Shown here one piece after another: positions 34,849-42,513 of a DNA stretch of 64,000 bases; within the stretch, counting starts at the first letter, position 1, and each line of letters opens with the position of its first letter. Below the pieces are notes generated by a model that saw nothing but the letters and a program-made list of their open reading frames with translations, did not search any database and was not told where the DNA came from. This DNA is from Bacteroidota bacterium (GTDB taxonomy: Bacteria > Bacteroidota > Bacteroidia > Palsa-965). Location: positions 62,001 through 126,000 of the forward strand of contig JACQAM010000019.1 in assembly GCA_016194975.1 (NCBI GenBank), given 5' to 3'. The translations under genes and the position numbers were made by a program.

Positions 34849-35918
34849 ACGGGAATGGAGCTTTGAAACCAGAAGAAGCGGAACAACTGAATTCTTTTTT
34901 ACTCGGTTCAGGAAATAATTTACTTTATTCTTCTCCGTGTTATTTGTCCTTGTTGCAAAATTATCTTTCCCCTGTGCGAATGGAAGTGTTGCGTCATTTC
35001 TCCAATGGGAAACTCGCCGGTTATTTTCCGTTTGTCATTCGCCTCAATGAAAAATACGGCAATGTCTGCAACAGTCTTCCTTATTACGGAAGTAACGGTG
35101 GCATCATCACGCATTCTCAATTGAGTGTAGAAGAAAAAAATGAAGTCCGCGCTTCTCTTCTTTCATTGGCAGAAAAAAAAATGAAAGAATATGATTGCGT
35201 CTCTTCCACGATCATTACCAATCCGCTCGATGCAGATACCGGAAACTGGATCCGCGATCATTTCAAACACGATCTCGTGGATGAACGCATTGGCCAGTTG
35301 ACTCCGTTGCCATTGAAAGGCGATGAAGCAGAAGAACGACTCTTGAAATTATTCGAAGATCCCCGCCCGCGCAACATCAGGCGCGCGCAAAAAGAAAATA
35401 TCACCGTTCGTTTCTCCAATGATCCTGCCGATCTTGATTTTCTTTTTGAAGTGCATCAGCAGAATATCACCGCGATCGGCGGTATCGCAAAAGAAAAACG
35501 TTTCTTCGACCTTATTCCATCACATTTTTCAGAAAAAGATTTCAGGATCTATGTCGCCGAACTCAACGGGGAAAAAATTGCCGCATTGTTACTTTTTTAT
35601 TTCAACGAAACGGTGGAATATTTCACTCCCGCAGTTGTTGAAGCATTCCGGCAATTACAACCTTCCGCTTTACTTATTTACAGGGCGATGCTGGATGCAA
35701 TGAATGAAAACTTTCATTGGTGGAATTGGGGCGGAACCTGGCTTTCACAGGGAGGTGTTTACGATTTTAAAAAGAAATGGGGAACAAAAGACCATCCGTA
35801 TTTTTATTACACCCGTATTTCCGATGAGAATATTCTGAAACATTCCAAAGAAGAATTGATCCGCGAATATCCGTTCTTTTTCGTGGCGCCGTTCGGTCAA
35901 CTGAAACCTGTTGTGTAA
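34845..35918 (+). CDS. FemAB/GNAT-like transferase
   Basis: 357 residues. Two tandem GNAT-like halves of the FemAB kind: LAGYFPFVIR and YYGSNGGIIT in the first, NIRRAQKENITVRF and GEKIAALLLFYFNETVEYFTPAV in the second, and the closing FKKKWGTK. Relatives attach amino acids to peptidoglycan or modify surface glycans using aminoacyl-tRNA or acyl-CoA. The donor here is unknown. The ATGA overlap with asnB suggests related steps on one sugar, such as amide or amino-acyl decoration. Close relatives of BioF2-like GNAT proteins occur in O-antigen clusters. Confidence 0.8.
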   Translation: MNGNGALKPEEAEQLNSFLLGSGNNLLYSSPCYLSLLQNYLSPVRMEVLRHFSNGKLAGYFPFVIRLNEKYGNVCNSLPYYGSNGGIITHSQLSVEEKNEVRASLLSLAEKKMKEYDCVSSTIITNPLDADTGNWIRDHFKHDLVDERIGQLTPLPLKGDEAEERLLKLFEDPRPRNIRRAQKENITVRFSNDPADLDFLFEVHQQNITAIGGIAKEKRFFDLIPSHFSEKDFRIYVAELNGEKIAALLLFYFNETVEYFTPAVVEAFRQLQPSALLIYRAMLDAMNENFHWWNWGGTWLSQGGVYDFKKKWGTKDHPYFYYTRISDENILKHSKEELIREYPFFFVAPFGQLKPVV

Positions 35919-35929
35919 CTTTAAGCATT

Positions 35930-36592
35930 ATGTCTTCCCTGCAGAATAAAACAAAAAAAGCGGTCATCTTCGGAACATCCGGCCAAGCCGAAGTGATGGA
36001 CCATCTCATCATGAACGATAGCGGCTACGATGTGGTTGCTTTTACTTCCACCGACGATTTTATCAAAACAAATTCGATCTACGGCCGTCCGCTTGTTGCA
36101 TTCGAAGATATCGAAAAAAAATATTCTCCTTCAGAATTTGAAATGCATATTGCTATCGGCTACAACACGCAGAATAAAACACGGGAAAGATTTTATCACG
36201 AAGCAAAAGCAAAAGGATACAAACTGCTGACGTACATAAGTTCAAAATGCACGAACTATGCGCGCAGCATCGGTGACAACTGTTTTATTTTCGAGGACAA
36301 TACCATTCAGCCATTCGTGGAGATCGGCAACAACTGCATTCTCTGGAGCGGAAATCACATTGGCCATCATTCGGTGGTGGAGGAAAATGTTTTTATTTCT
36401 TCTCACGTTGTCATTTCCGGCCATTGCCGCATTGGCCATCATTCTTTTCTCGGCGTGAATTCCACTTTGCGCGATGGAATAAAGATCGCGCCATTCACAA
36501 CACTCGGCGCCGGTTGCCTGATCGTGAAAGACACGGAAGAAGGACAAACCTACATTGGCACAAAAGCTTCACTCTATATTAAAAAAGACTGA
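35930..36592 (+). CDS. NeuD/PglD-like sugar O/N-acetyltransferase
   Basis: 220 residues. A Rossmann-like N-terminal domain (KKAVIFGTSGQAEVM, about 7-21) binds the nucleotide sugar. A left-handed beta-helix of hexapeptide repeats follows (about 105-215: NCILWSGNHIGHHSVVEENVF and so on), with the active-site histidines in IGHHS. NeuD-type enzymes acetylate sialic acids or amino nucleotide sugars with acetyl-CoA. Its presence fits the nonulosonate module further downstream, but it could equally acetylate the amino sugar made by the neighbouring aminotransferases. Confidence 0.92.
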   Translation: MSSLQNKTKKAVIFGTSGQAEVMDHLIMNDSGYDVVAFTSTDDFIKTNSIYGRPLVAFEDIEKKYSPSEFEMHIAIGYNTQNKTRERFYHEAKAKGYKLLTYISSKCTNYARSIGDNCFIFEDNTIQPFVEIGNNCILWSGNHIGHHSVVEENVFISSHVVISGHCRIGHHSFLGVNSTLRDGIKIAPFTTLGAGCLIVKDTEEGQTYIGTKASLYIKKD

Positions 36593-36593
36593 A

Positions 36594-37205
36594 ATGGATC
36601 TTTCGAAAATTGAAAAATTATATTCCGGCAATATCGAAAAGTTCGGCATCGATTCGCGCAGTGTAGGATGGAAAGATGCCGGATCGCAATCGTTGAGATT
36701 TCAGAAACTGATGAACGTGGTCAGTGAAAAAAATGTTCCGTTCACGATCAATGAACTCGGTTGCGGTTATGGCGAACTTTACAAATTCCTTCTCGCAGAA
36801 AATTTCAGCGTAAATAAATTCTCCGGATACGACATCAGCGATGAAATGCTGAAGAGTGCGCGCAATTATCTTGGTGAAGATGAAAAAGTGAAACTGATCA
36901 AAGGGCCGCAATTAGAGCAGGAAGCAGATTACAGCACCACTTCCGGAATTTTCAATGTCATGTTTGACGCACGGAAAGAAGACTGGGAAGATTACATCAA
37001 AGAAACATTGCTCAACATGAATCGGTTTTCGACGAAAGGATTTTCTTTCAACCTGCTTACAAGTTATGTCGATTTCAAAGCAGCCGATCTTTATTACGCC
37101 GATCCGGCGATCTTTTTTGATTTCTGTAAACGTGAATGTTCGAAACAGGTTGCTTTGTTGCACGATTATCCGCTCTATGAATGGACCATCATTGTCAGAA
37201 AATAA
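36594..37205 (+). CDS. SAM-dependent methyltransferase
   Basis: 203 residues from ATG 36594, one base after the upstream stop; a longer frame starting within the acetyltransferase gene is out of step with that gene and was not used. SAM motif I is INELGCGYGELY (about 52-63), followed by the acidic FSGYDIS and a motif IV region near FNVMFDARKEDW. The fold is a small Rossmann methyltransferase. The substrate is unknown. It ends one base before the propeller-protein gene. Confidence 0.85.
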   Translation: MDLSKIEKLYSGNIEKFGIDSRSVGWKDAGSQSLRFQKLMNVVSEKNVPFTINELGCGYGELYKFLLAENFSVNKFSGYDISDEMLKSARNYLGEDEKVKLIKGPQLEQEADYSTTSGIFNVMFDARKEDWEDYIKETLLNMNRFSTKGFSFNLLTSYVDFKAADLYYADPAIFFDFCKRECSKQVALLHDYPLYEWTIIVRK

Positions 37206-37206
37206 A

Positions 37207-38127
37207 ATGCAGCGCTGGAAAAAGTACGGACTCATTTTTAAACCCGATGGAATTTCTTCCTGGCAGAAGTCGCATGCCGCATTGCCAACTGCACTTCATC
37301 TTCATGACGATGTATTCAGAATTTATTTTACAAGCAGAGATGAAAACAACAGAACGTACTCCGGTTGGTTTGAAATAAATATTTTACAACCGGAAAAAAT
37401 TCTCCGCAGAAGTTCATATCCTGTTCTTTCTCCTGGACCACTCGGATTTTTCGACGATCACGGTGTTCAAACGTGCAGTCTCGTAAAAGAAGGAGGCCGG
37501 ATATGGCTTTATTATCTCGGCTGGAGTCCGGGTTTGACACAGCCGGTTTTTTATACTTCCATCGGTCTTGCTTATAGTGATGACGGCGGATTGAATTTTA
37601 AAAAATATTCACAAGCGCCAATTTTGGAGCGAAGTGAATTCGATCCATGGATGGTTTCGGGTTGCAGCGTGCTGAAAGAAAGTGACCGATGGAGAATGTG
37701 GTACATTTCCGGACAGAAATTTGAACTTACAGAAAAAGGAGCAAGATCATTCTACGATATTAAATACGCAGAGTCAGAAGATGGCATTCACTGGAAACGC
37801 GAAGGGATAATTTCTATTCCGCTTTTAAAAGGAGAAACAAATATTTCAAGAATTTCTATTCTGAAAACTTCAAACGGTTATCGGTGCTGGTATCCTTACA
37901 AGCGTGAAGAGCGTGGTTATAGAATTGGTTACGCAGAATCAAAAGACGGAATAAAATGGGAACGAAAAGATGAATTGGCAGGTATCGATGTTTCTGCTGA
38001 CGGATGGGATTCGGAGGCGCTCGACAAGCAGGAAGTATTCGCACACAAAAATAAATTGTACATGCTGTACAACGGAAATCGTTTCGGATTCGATGGAATA
38101 GGAATGGCTGTTCTGGAAAAGGAATAA
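37207..38127 (+). CDS. Five-bladed beta-propeller, glycoside hydrolase-like protein
   Basis: 306 residues from ATG 37207, one base after the preceding stop. It shows four to five repeated blades ending in aromatic-rich words: YFTSRDENNRTYSG, LAYSDDGGLNFKK, KYAESEDGIHWKR, GYAESKDGIKWER. This is the pattern of the GH32/43/68-like propeller clan. Acidic residues at FFDDHG and EFDPWM could be catalytic. No signal peptide is present, so it acts in the cytosol or on intermediates. Relatives in capsule loci are of unknown role; glycosyl transfer or trimming are possible. Confidence 0.7.
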   Translation: MQRWKKYGLIFKPDGISSWQKSHAALPTALHLHDDVFRIYFTSRDENNRTYSGWFEINILQPEKILRRSSYPVLSPGPLGFFDDHGVQTCSLVKEGGRIWLYYLGWSPGLTQPVFYTSIGLAYSDDGGLNFKKYSQAPILERSEFDPWMVSGCSVLKESDRWRMWYISGQKFELTEKGARSFYDIKYAESEDGIHWKREGIISIPLLKGETNISRISILKTSNGYRCWYPYKREERGYRIGYAESKDGIKWERKDELAGIDVSADGWDSEALDKQEVFAHKNKLYMLYNGNRFGFDGIGMAVLEKE

Positions 38128-38128
38128 G

Positions 38129-38857
38129 ATGACAGGAAATGAATTCATTCTGACTTTTGATGTGGACTGGGCGCCCGATTTCATGCTGCGTTTCATTCGT
38201 AAAAAACTTTCTTCAGCAGGAATAAGATCCACGTGGTTCATTACACACGAGAGCCCGGCGATCCGCGAAATGTTGCTTGATCCGATGATCGAGATCGGGC
38301 TTCATCCGAATTTTCTTCCGGGATCGTCGCACGGAAATTCAACCGAAGAAGTGATGGATCATCTTTTGAAGATCGCGCCCGCTGCCAGGAGTGTGCGCTC
38401 ACACGCGGTAGTGCAATCAGGACAGTTGCTGAATTATTATGCGAAAAAAACAAAAATTAAAATTGATTCTACGATATTTCTTCCGGAGATGCCGCACATC
38501 CGCCCGGTGAATCATCTTTTGCCCGATGGGAATTTAGTTCGTGTTCCTTTTTTCTGGGCCGATGATTATGAATTGTGCAAATCAGAAAAAGAATGGAAAC
38601 TCAAAAGTTATAGTGAGATGCCGGGATTGAAAGTGATGATGTTTCATCCTGTAAATATTTTTCTGAATACACCTTCGCTGAATTTTTACGCTGCTTTCAA
38701 AAAAAATAATCCGGATATGAAAATACTCAGCGAAGAAAGCGCTTCCGCTGCAGCCAATAAAAGTCAAAAAGGAGTGGAAAACTTTTTTGTAAATTTGATC
38801 GAATATCTTTCCGGGAAACCAACCTGGTTCCTGCACGATACTTTGAAACTCATTTAG
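38129..38857 (+). CDS. Polysaccharide deacetylase-like (NodB) protein
   Basis: 242 residues, no signal peptide. NodB motif 1 is TFDVDWAP (Asp11 base, Asp13 metal). Motif 2 contains GLHPNFLPGSSHG, with His59 and His68 spaced eight apart rather than the usual three. Motif 3 is VRSHAVVQSG. It would remove an acyl group from an amino sugar, but the altered His spacing leaves the metal site in doubt. It starts one base after the propeller gene, so the two probably work as a pair. Confidence 0.75.
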   Translation: MTGNEFILTFDVDWAPDFMLRFIRKKLSSAGIRSTWFITHESPAIREMLLDPMIEIGLHPNFLPGSSHGNSTEEVMDHLLKIAPAARSVRSHAVVQSGQLLNYYAKKTKIKIDSTIFLPEMPHIRPVNHLLPDGNLVRVPFFWADDYELCKSEKEWKLKSYSEMPGLKVMMFHPVNIFLNTPSLNFYAAFKKNNPDMKILSEESASAAANKSQKGVENFFVNLIEYLSGKPTWFLHDTLKLI

Positions 38858-38867
38858 CATTTATTCA

Positions 38868-39695
38868 GTGATCACACCCGACCACACCAGGCAATACAAA
38901 AAGGACGGATACTGTCTCGTAAAAAAATATCTCGATCCTTCTTTGCTGACTGAAATTCTAAATGAAGCGCGATCTATTTTCGATGTACAACTCCGGCGTA
39001 ATGGAATTTCTCCCGGGAAAAACGCAGATCTCCATTCGTTTGAATTGGCTTTGTTCGAACTTTTCAAAAAAGATTACAATGGGTTTCTCGGCAGCGCAAA
39101 ATTGGTTCAGCATACTTTATCCATGCATCGCCTTGCTGTGAGTGAAAAAATCGACTCGGCGCTGAAAAAAATCGGATTGAGCCATCCTGTTATTTGTGTG
39201 AAGCCCATTATTTTTTTCAATTCAAAATTTCTCGCAAAAATGGAAGGGCATTATAAAACACCGGCGCACCAGGATTGGAGAAGTATGCAGGGAAGCCTGA
39301 ATTCAGTGGTGGTGTGGATGCCGCTTGTTCCTATTGATAAAGATCTTGGGGCTGTTGAATTTGTTCCCGGAAGTCACCGGCATGGATTGCTTGAAAGCGA
39401 AAAAGATGATTGGTATCGCCACGTGAATAATGCAGAGATCACTGAAAATAGTTTTGTTCCTGCAGAAGTTGAACCCGGAGATATGGTTCTCTTCTCCGCA
39501 TTTCTCGTTCACCGTTCCGGAAATAATATTACGGATCGCATTCGCTGGTCAATGCATTTCCGCTATAATGATGTGCTCGATCCTTCTTTTGCACAGCGCA
39601 GTTTTCCGCATCCGTATGTTATCTATCGCCCGGAGCAGGAAATAATCACGCCCGGCTTTCCGACGAAGGAAGACCTGGATAAAACTTTTTCCTGA
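38868..39695 (+). CDS. Phytanoyl-CoA dioxygenase (PhyH)-family oxygenase
   Basis: 275 residues from a GTG start at 38868, the only start near the beginning of the conserved ITPDHTRQYKKDGYCLVK. The Fe(II) triad is His134 and Asp136 (PAHQDWR) with His215 (FLVHRSGNN), and Arg224/Arg226 bind 2-oxoglutarate (ITDRIRWSMHFR). GAVEFVPGSHRHG is the family signature. It is thus a second 2-oxoglutarate oxygenase in the locus. The substrate is not known; hydroxylation of a lipid or sugar precursor is plausible. Seven bases separate it from the FkbM gene. Confidence 0.9.
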   Translation: MITPDHTRQYKKDGYCLVKKYLDPSLLTEILNEARSIFDVQLRRNGISPGKNADLHSFELALFELFKKDYNGFLGSAKLVQHTLSMHRLAVSEKIDSALKKIGLSHPVICVKPIIFFNSKFLAKMEGHYKTPAHQDWRSMQGSLNSVVVWMPLVPIDKDLGAVEFVPGSHRHGLLESEKDDWYRHVNNAEITENSFVPAEVEPGDMVLFSAFLVHRSGNNITDRIRWSMHFRYNDVLDPSFAQRSFPHPYVIYRPEQEIITPGFPTKEDLDKTFS

Positions 39696-39701
39696 ACTTT
39701 T

Positions 39702-40757
39702 ATGCAAGAACGTTTCATCAGCGATCTGAACCAGTTGGAAAAAGGCGCACGCATCGCTTTGTATGGCGCCGGCGCAGTGGGAAAATATTTCCTGGATCAG
39801 TCTGAAAAAACAAAACATGTGAAAGTGGTTTGTTTCATTGACGATCAGAAAAAAGGAGAACGGTTTGGTTTGCCGGTTATCGACCCATCACAACTTGATT
39901 CTTTTCAACCCGATCTTGTTCTCATTACTACTTCTTATTGGCGGGAAGTGAGATTGAAACTCCAGGAAGTAAAATGGAATTCGTTCGCTATCGGAGATCC
40001 TTTTTTTGAAGAAGAGAAAACAGAAATAACAATTTGCCCTGCGCGGGGAACGGAGTTGAAATTTCACACACCGTCACGCGTGCTTCGGTTCATTGCCGAT
40101 GCATTTGAAACGATCGAACCTAAAACGCTCGATTGGATCGATTCTTTTTCCGCCGGAGAAACGATGTACGATATCGGCGCCTCCAATGGAATGTTCGCCG
40201 TTTATGCTGCGGTGAAAAAAAATTGCTGTGTAGTTGCATTCGAACCCGATGCACAGAATTTTTCCGTACTTGAAATGAATCACTTTCTCAATAATAAAAA
40301 AATCAGCACGCCCATCATTTCTTTGAACGTTGCTGCTTCCGATAAATATGATCTCGGTTCATTTCACGCAGTGAATTACGGAGCCGGCCATCACAATAAA
40401 ACGCTGGAAAAAAATTCTGATCTGCATACTGCTTATGCGCACACGCAAATGGTGCTTACCGCTTCGCTCGATAAACTCATTACTGATTTTAATTTGCCTG
40501 AACCTGATCATGTGAAGATCGATGTAGATGGAGCGGAGTGGAATGTGATGCAGGGAGCTGCAGGAAGACTTGCATCGGGAAAAGTGAGATCGTGGTTGAT
40601 CGAATTACGGGAGGGCACACAGGAGGCGGAAAATATTTTCAACCTGATGCAAAAAAATAATTACGAGATGAAGGAACGACAGAAAATTGCGGAGATCATT
40701 GGTCCGCCTGTAGAAGGAGTTTACAATTTTCTATTTCTGAAAAAAGATGAGCACTGA
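39702..40757 (+). CDS. FkbM-family methyltransferase with N-terminal nucleotide-binding domain
   Basis: 351 residues. Residues 1-105 form a small Rossmann domain (RIALYGAGAVGKYFLDQ) like those of sugar-modifying fusion proteins. Residues 120-345 are an FkbM O-methyltransferase: motif I YDIGASNGMFAVYAA, CVVAFEPDAQNF, and the late VKIDVDGAEWNVMQG. It probably O-methylates a hydroxyl of a nucleotide sugar or glycan. It overlaps the next gene by 11 bases, in another frame, which ties their expression. Confidence 0.92.
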   Translation: MQERFISDLNQLEKGARIALYGAGAVGKYFLDQSEKTKHVKVVCFIDDQKKGERFGLPVIDPSQLDSFQPDLVLITTSYWREVRLKLQEVKWNSFAIGDPFFEEEKTEITICPARGTELKFHTPSRVLRFIADAFETIEPKTLDWIDSFSAGETMYDIGASNGMFAVYAAVKKNCCVVAFEPDAQNFSVLEMNHFLNNKKISTPIISLNVAASDKYDLGSFHAVNYGAGHHNKTLEKNSDLHTAYAHTQMVLTASLDKLITDFNLPEPDHVKIDVDGAEWNVMQGAAGRLASGKVRSWLIELREGTQEAENIFNLMQKNNYEMKERQKIAEIIGPPVEGVYNFLFLKKDEH

Positions 40758-41850
40758 TTTTTCTGAAGACCGGACATTGTATCTTGCCTGGCAACTGGTG
40801 AAAAAACTGGAGCTTGACCTGCGCGGAATGCACGTGCTCACGGAATGTGCGAGTGGCGCGTATGCATACACCGCGCTCATGGCGTGTATGGCGGGTGCAC
40901 AGGTCACCGCAGTCGGGCGCGATTCTTCATTCGGAACTTTTGTGGAAAATAAAAACACGCTGGAAAGATTGGTGAAGAAAGCAGATCTTCCCGGGAATGT
41001 TTCTATTTGCAGAAAAGAAGAAATTCAATCGTGGAATGAATTTGATATTGTAACCAATTCAGGTTTTGTCCGCCCTATCGATTCAGCGATCATCAACAAA
41101 TTAAAAAAAGATGCGGTCATTTGCCTCATGTGGGAAACGTGGGAGCTCAGGAAAAATGAAATTGATATTCCCGCTGCTCAAAAAGCGTGCATTCCCGTGA
41201 TCGGCACCAATGAGAATTATCCGCTCACCGATATGTTTCGGTACCCCGGATTACTTTCTTTGCATTTGCTTTTCAGGATGCAGATCGAAACCGGTAACAG
41301 TGATCTTGTTCTCGTTGGCGGCGGACTTACCGGGAAACTCATTGCGGAAATGTGGGAACGCATAGGATTGAAATTTGACTGGTTTACTAAAAATGGCAAT
41401 GAACGTAAAACAAATTGCTTTCCTTATTCTGATCTGAAAACAATTTTGCAAAAAGAAAATATTGATGCCGTGATCTGTGCGGAGCATCGCGAAAATATTT
41501 TACTCGCCGGTGCAAATGCGGATCTGAAATTCACAGACCTCAAAAATAAATTTCCTCATTTGCGATGGGGACATATTTCGGGAACCATTGACGAAGAAGA
41601 ATTGAAACGCTCCGGATTATTTCACCATCCCGAAAAGATAATGCCATTCGGATATATGACTTACAGCGGAGATTCACTCGGCCCCGCTGCAGTGCTTGAA
41701 CTGAATGTAACGGGTTTGAAAGTCGGTGAAGTTTACACGCGCGCAAAAAGAGCAGGAGATGGAATGGAAAATGCAATTGCAGCAACGGTGAAACATGGCG
41801 CAGGGCAGGATTTCGAAGGAGGATTCATGAAATTCAATTCCGTGAAATAA
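40747..41850 (+). CDS. Unrecognised two-domain Rossmann-like protein
   Basis: 367 residues. I do not recognise a family. It contains two nucleotide-binding-like segments. The N-terminal one has LRGMHVLTECASGAYAYTA and AQVTAVGRDSSFGTF. The central one is SDLVLVGGGLTGKLIAEMWERIG, a G-x-G-x-x-G dinucleotide fingerprint comparable to D-2-hydroxyacid dehydrogenase or S-adenosylhomocysteine hydrolase domains. A conserved-looking C-terminal stretch (FGYMTYSGDSLGPAAVLEL) holds polar residues that could be an active site. It is a probable oxidoreductase-like enzyme of the polysaccharide pathway, overlapping the FkbM gene. The function is open. Confidence 0.6.
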   Translation: MSTDFSEDRTLYLAWQLVKKLELDLRGMHVLTECASGAYAYTALMACMAGAQVTAVGRDSSFGTFVENKNTLERLVKKADLPGNVSICRKEEIQSWNEFDIVTNSGFVRPIDSAIINKLKKDAVICLMWETWELRKNEIDIPAAQKACIPVIGTNENYPLTDMFRYPGLLSLHLLFRMQIETGNSDLVLVGGGLTGKLIAEMWERIGLKFDWFTKNGNERKTNCFPYSDLKTILQKENIDAVICAEHRENILLAGANADLKFTDLKNKFPHLRWGHISGTIDEEELKRSGLFHHPEKIMPFGYMTYSGDSLGPAAVLELNVTGLKVGEVYTRAKRAGDGMENAIAATVKHGAGQDFEGGFMKFNSVK

Positions 41851-41904
41851 AACTTCTTTGTGGTGAGAACAAAAATGAAAATCGAAAAAGACTAACTTTC
41901 CGGA

Positions 41905-42510
41905 ATGGATTTGAAAACTCTTCTGATGGATCCGGCAATTGCCAGCGATCCCGAAAAGGTCGCGTTGCTGCAGAATATTGTGGGACTGCAAAATGCCATG
42001 CGAGATATTACGCTCACTCGCTTCGATCGCGCCAATCCTTTCATTGAAGATATCACCGACTGGAAAGAGCGGGGCGAACGTCTTTTCGGAAAAGGAAAAA
42101 ATATTACGGTTTACAATTCATGCACAGTAGTTGGTAAAGTGGAAGTGGGTGAGAATACATGGATCGGCCCGTACACCGCGCTTGATGGAACCGCCGGATT
42201 GAAGATCGGGAAAGGATGTTCCATTTCTTCAGGTGTAAATATTGTTTCGCACGATTCGGTGAAGTGGGCGCTTAGTGGAGGAAAAAATCCGTATGAATAT
42301 GGACCCATCGAGATCGGCGATTTTTGTTTTATAGGAACAGGAGCGTTCATTACAAGAGGTGTGAAGATCGGAAAGCATTGCCTCGTGGGAGCAGGAGCGG
42401 TGGTCACAAAAGATATTCCTGATTTTTCGATTGCGCTGGGTGTGCCTGCGATCGTCAGGGGAAAAGTGGTGGTGAACGGAGAAAATGTGGAATTAATTTT
42501 TCATTCCTGA
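41905..42510 (+). CDS. Left-handed beta-helix acetyltransferase (WbbJ/LacA-like)
   Basis: 201 residues. The N-terminal 70 residues are helical. Then hexapeptide repeats form a left-handed beta-helix (TWIGPYTALDG, LKIGKGCSISSGVNIVSHDS, IEIGDFCFIGTGAFITRG, LVGAGAVVTKDIPDFSIALG). The catalytic His of the family is His113 in IVSHDSV. It transfers acetyl, or another acyl group, to a hydroxyl or amine of a sugar with acetyl-CoA. Four bases separate it from the following membrane protein. Confidence 0.92.
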   Translation: MDLKTLLMDPAIASDPEKVALLQNIVGLQNAMRDITLTRFDRANPFIEDITDWKERGERLFGKGKNITVYNSCTVVGKVEVGENTWIGPYTALDGTAGLKIGKGCSISSGVNIVSHDSVKWALSGGKNPYEYGPIEIGDFCFIGTGAFITRGVKIGKHCLVGAGAVVTKDIPDFSIALGVPAIVRGKVVVNGENVELIFHS

Positions 42511-42513
42511 AAA

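Noticed and set aside
37066-37206. A longer start for the propeller-protein gene
   Set aside because: The extra 47 residues are the other-frame reading of the preceding methyltransferase end.
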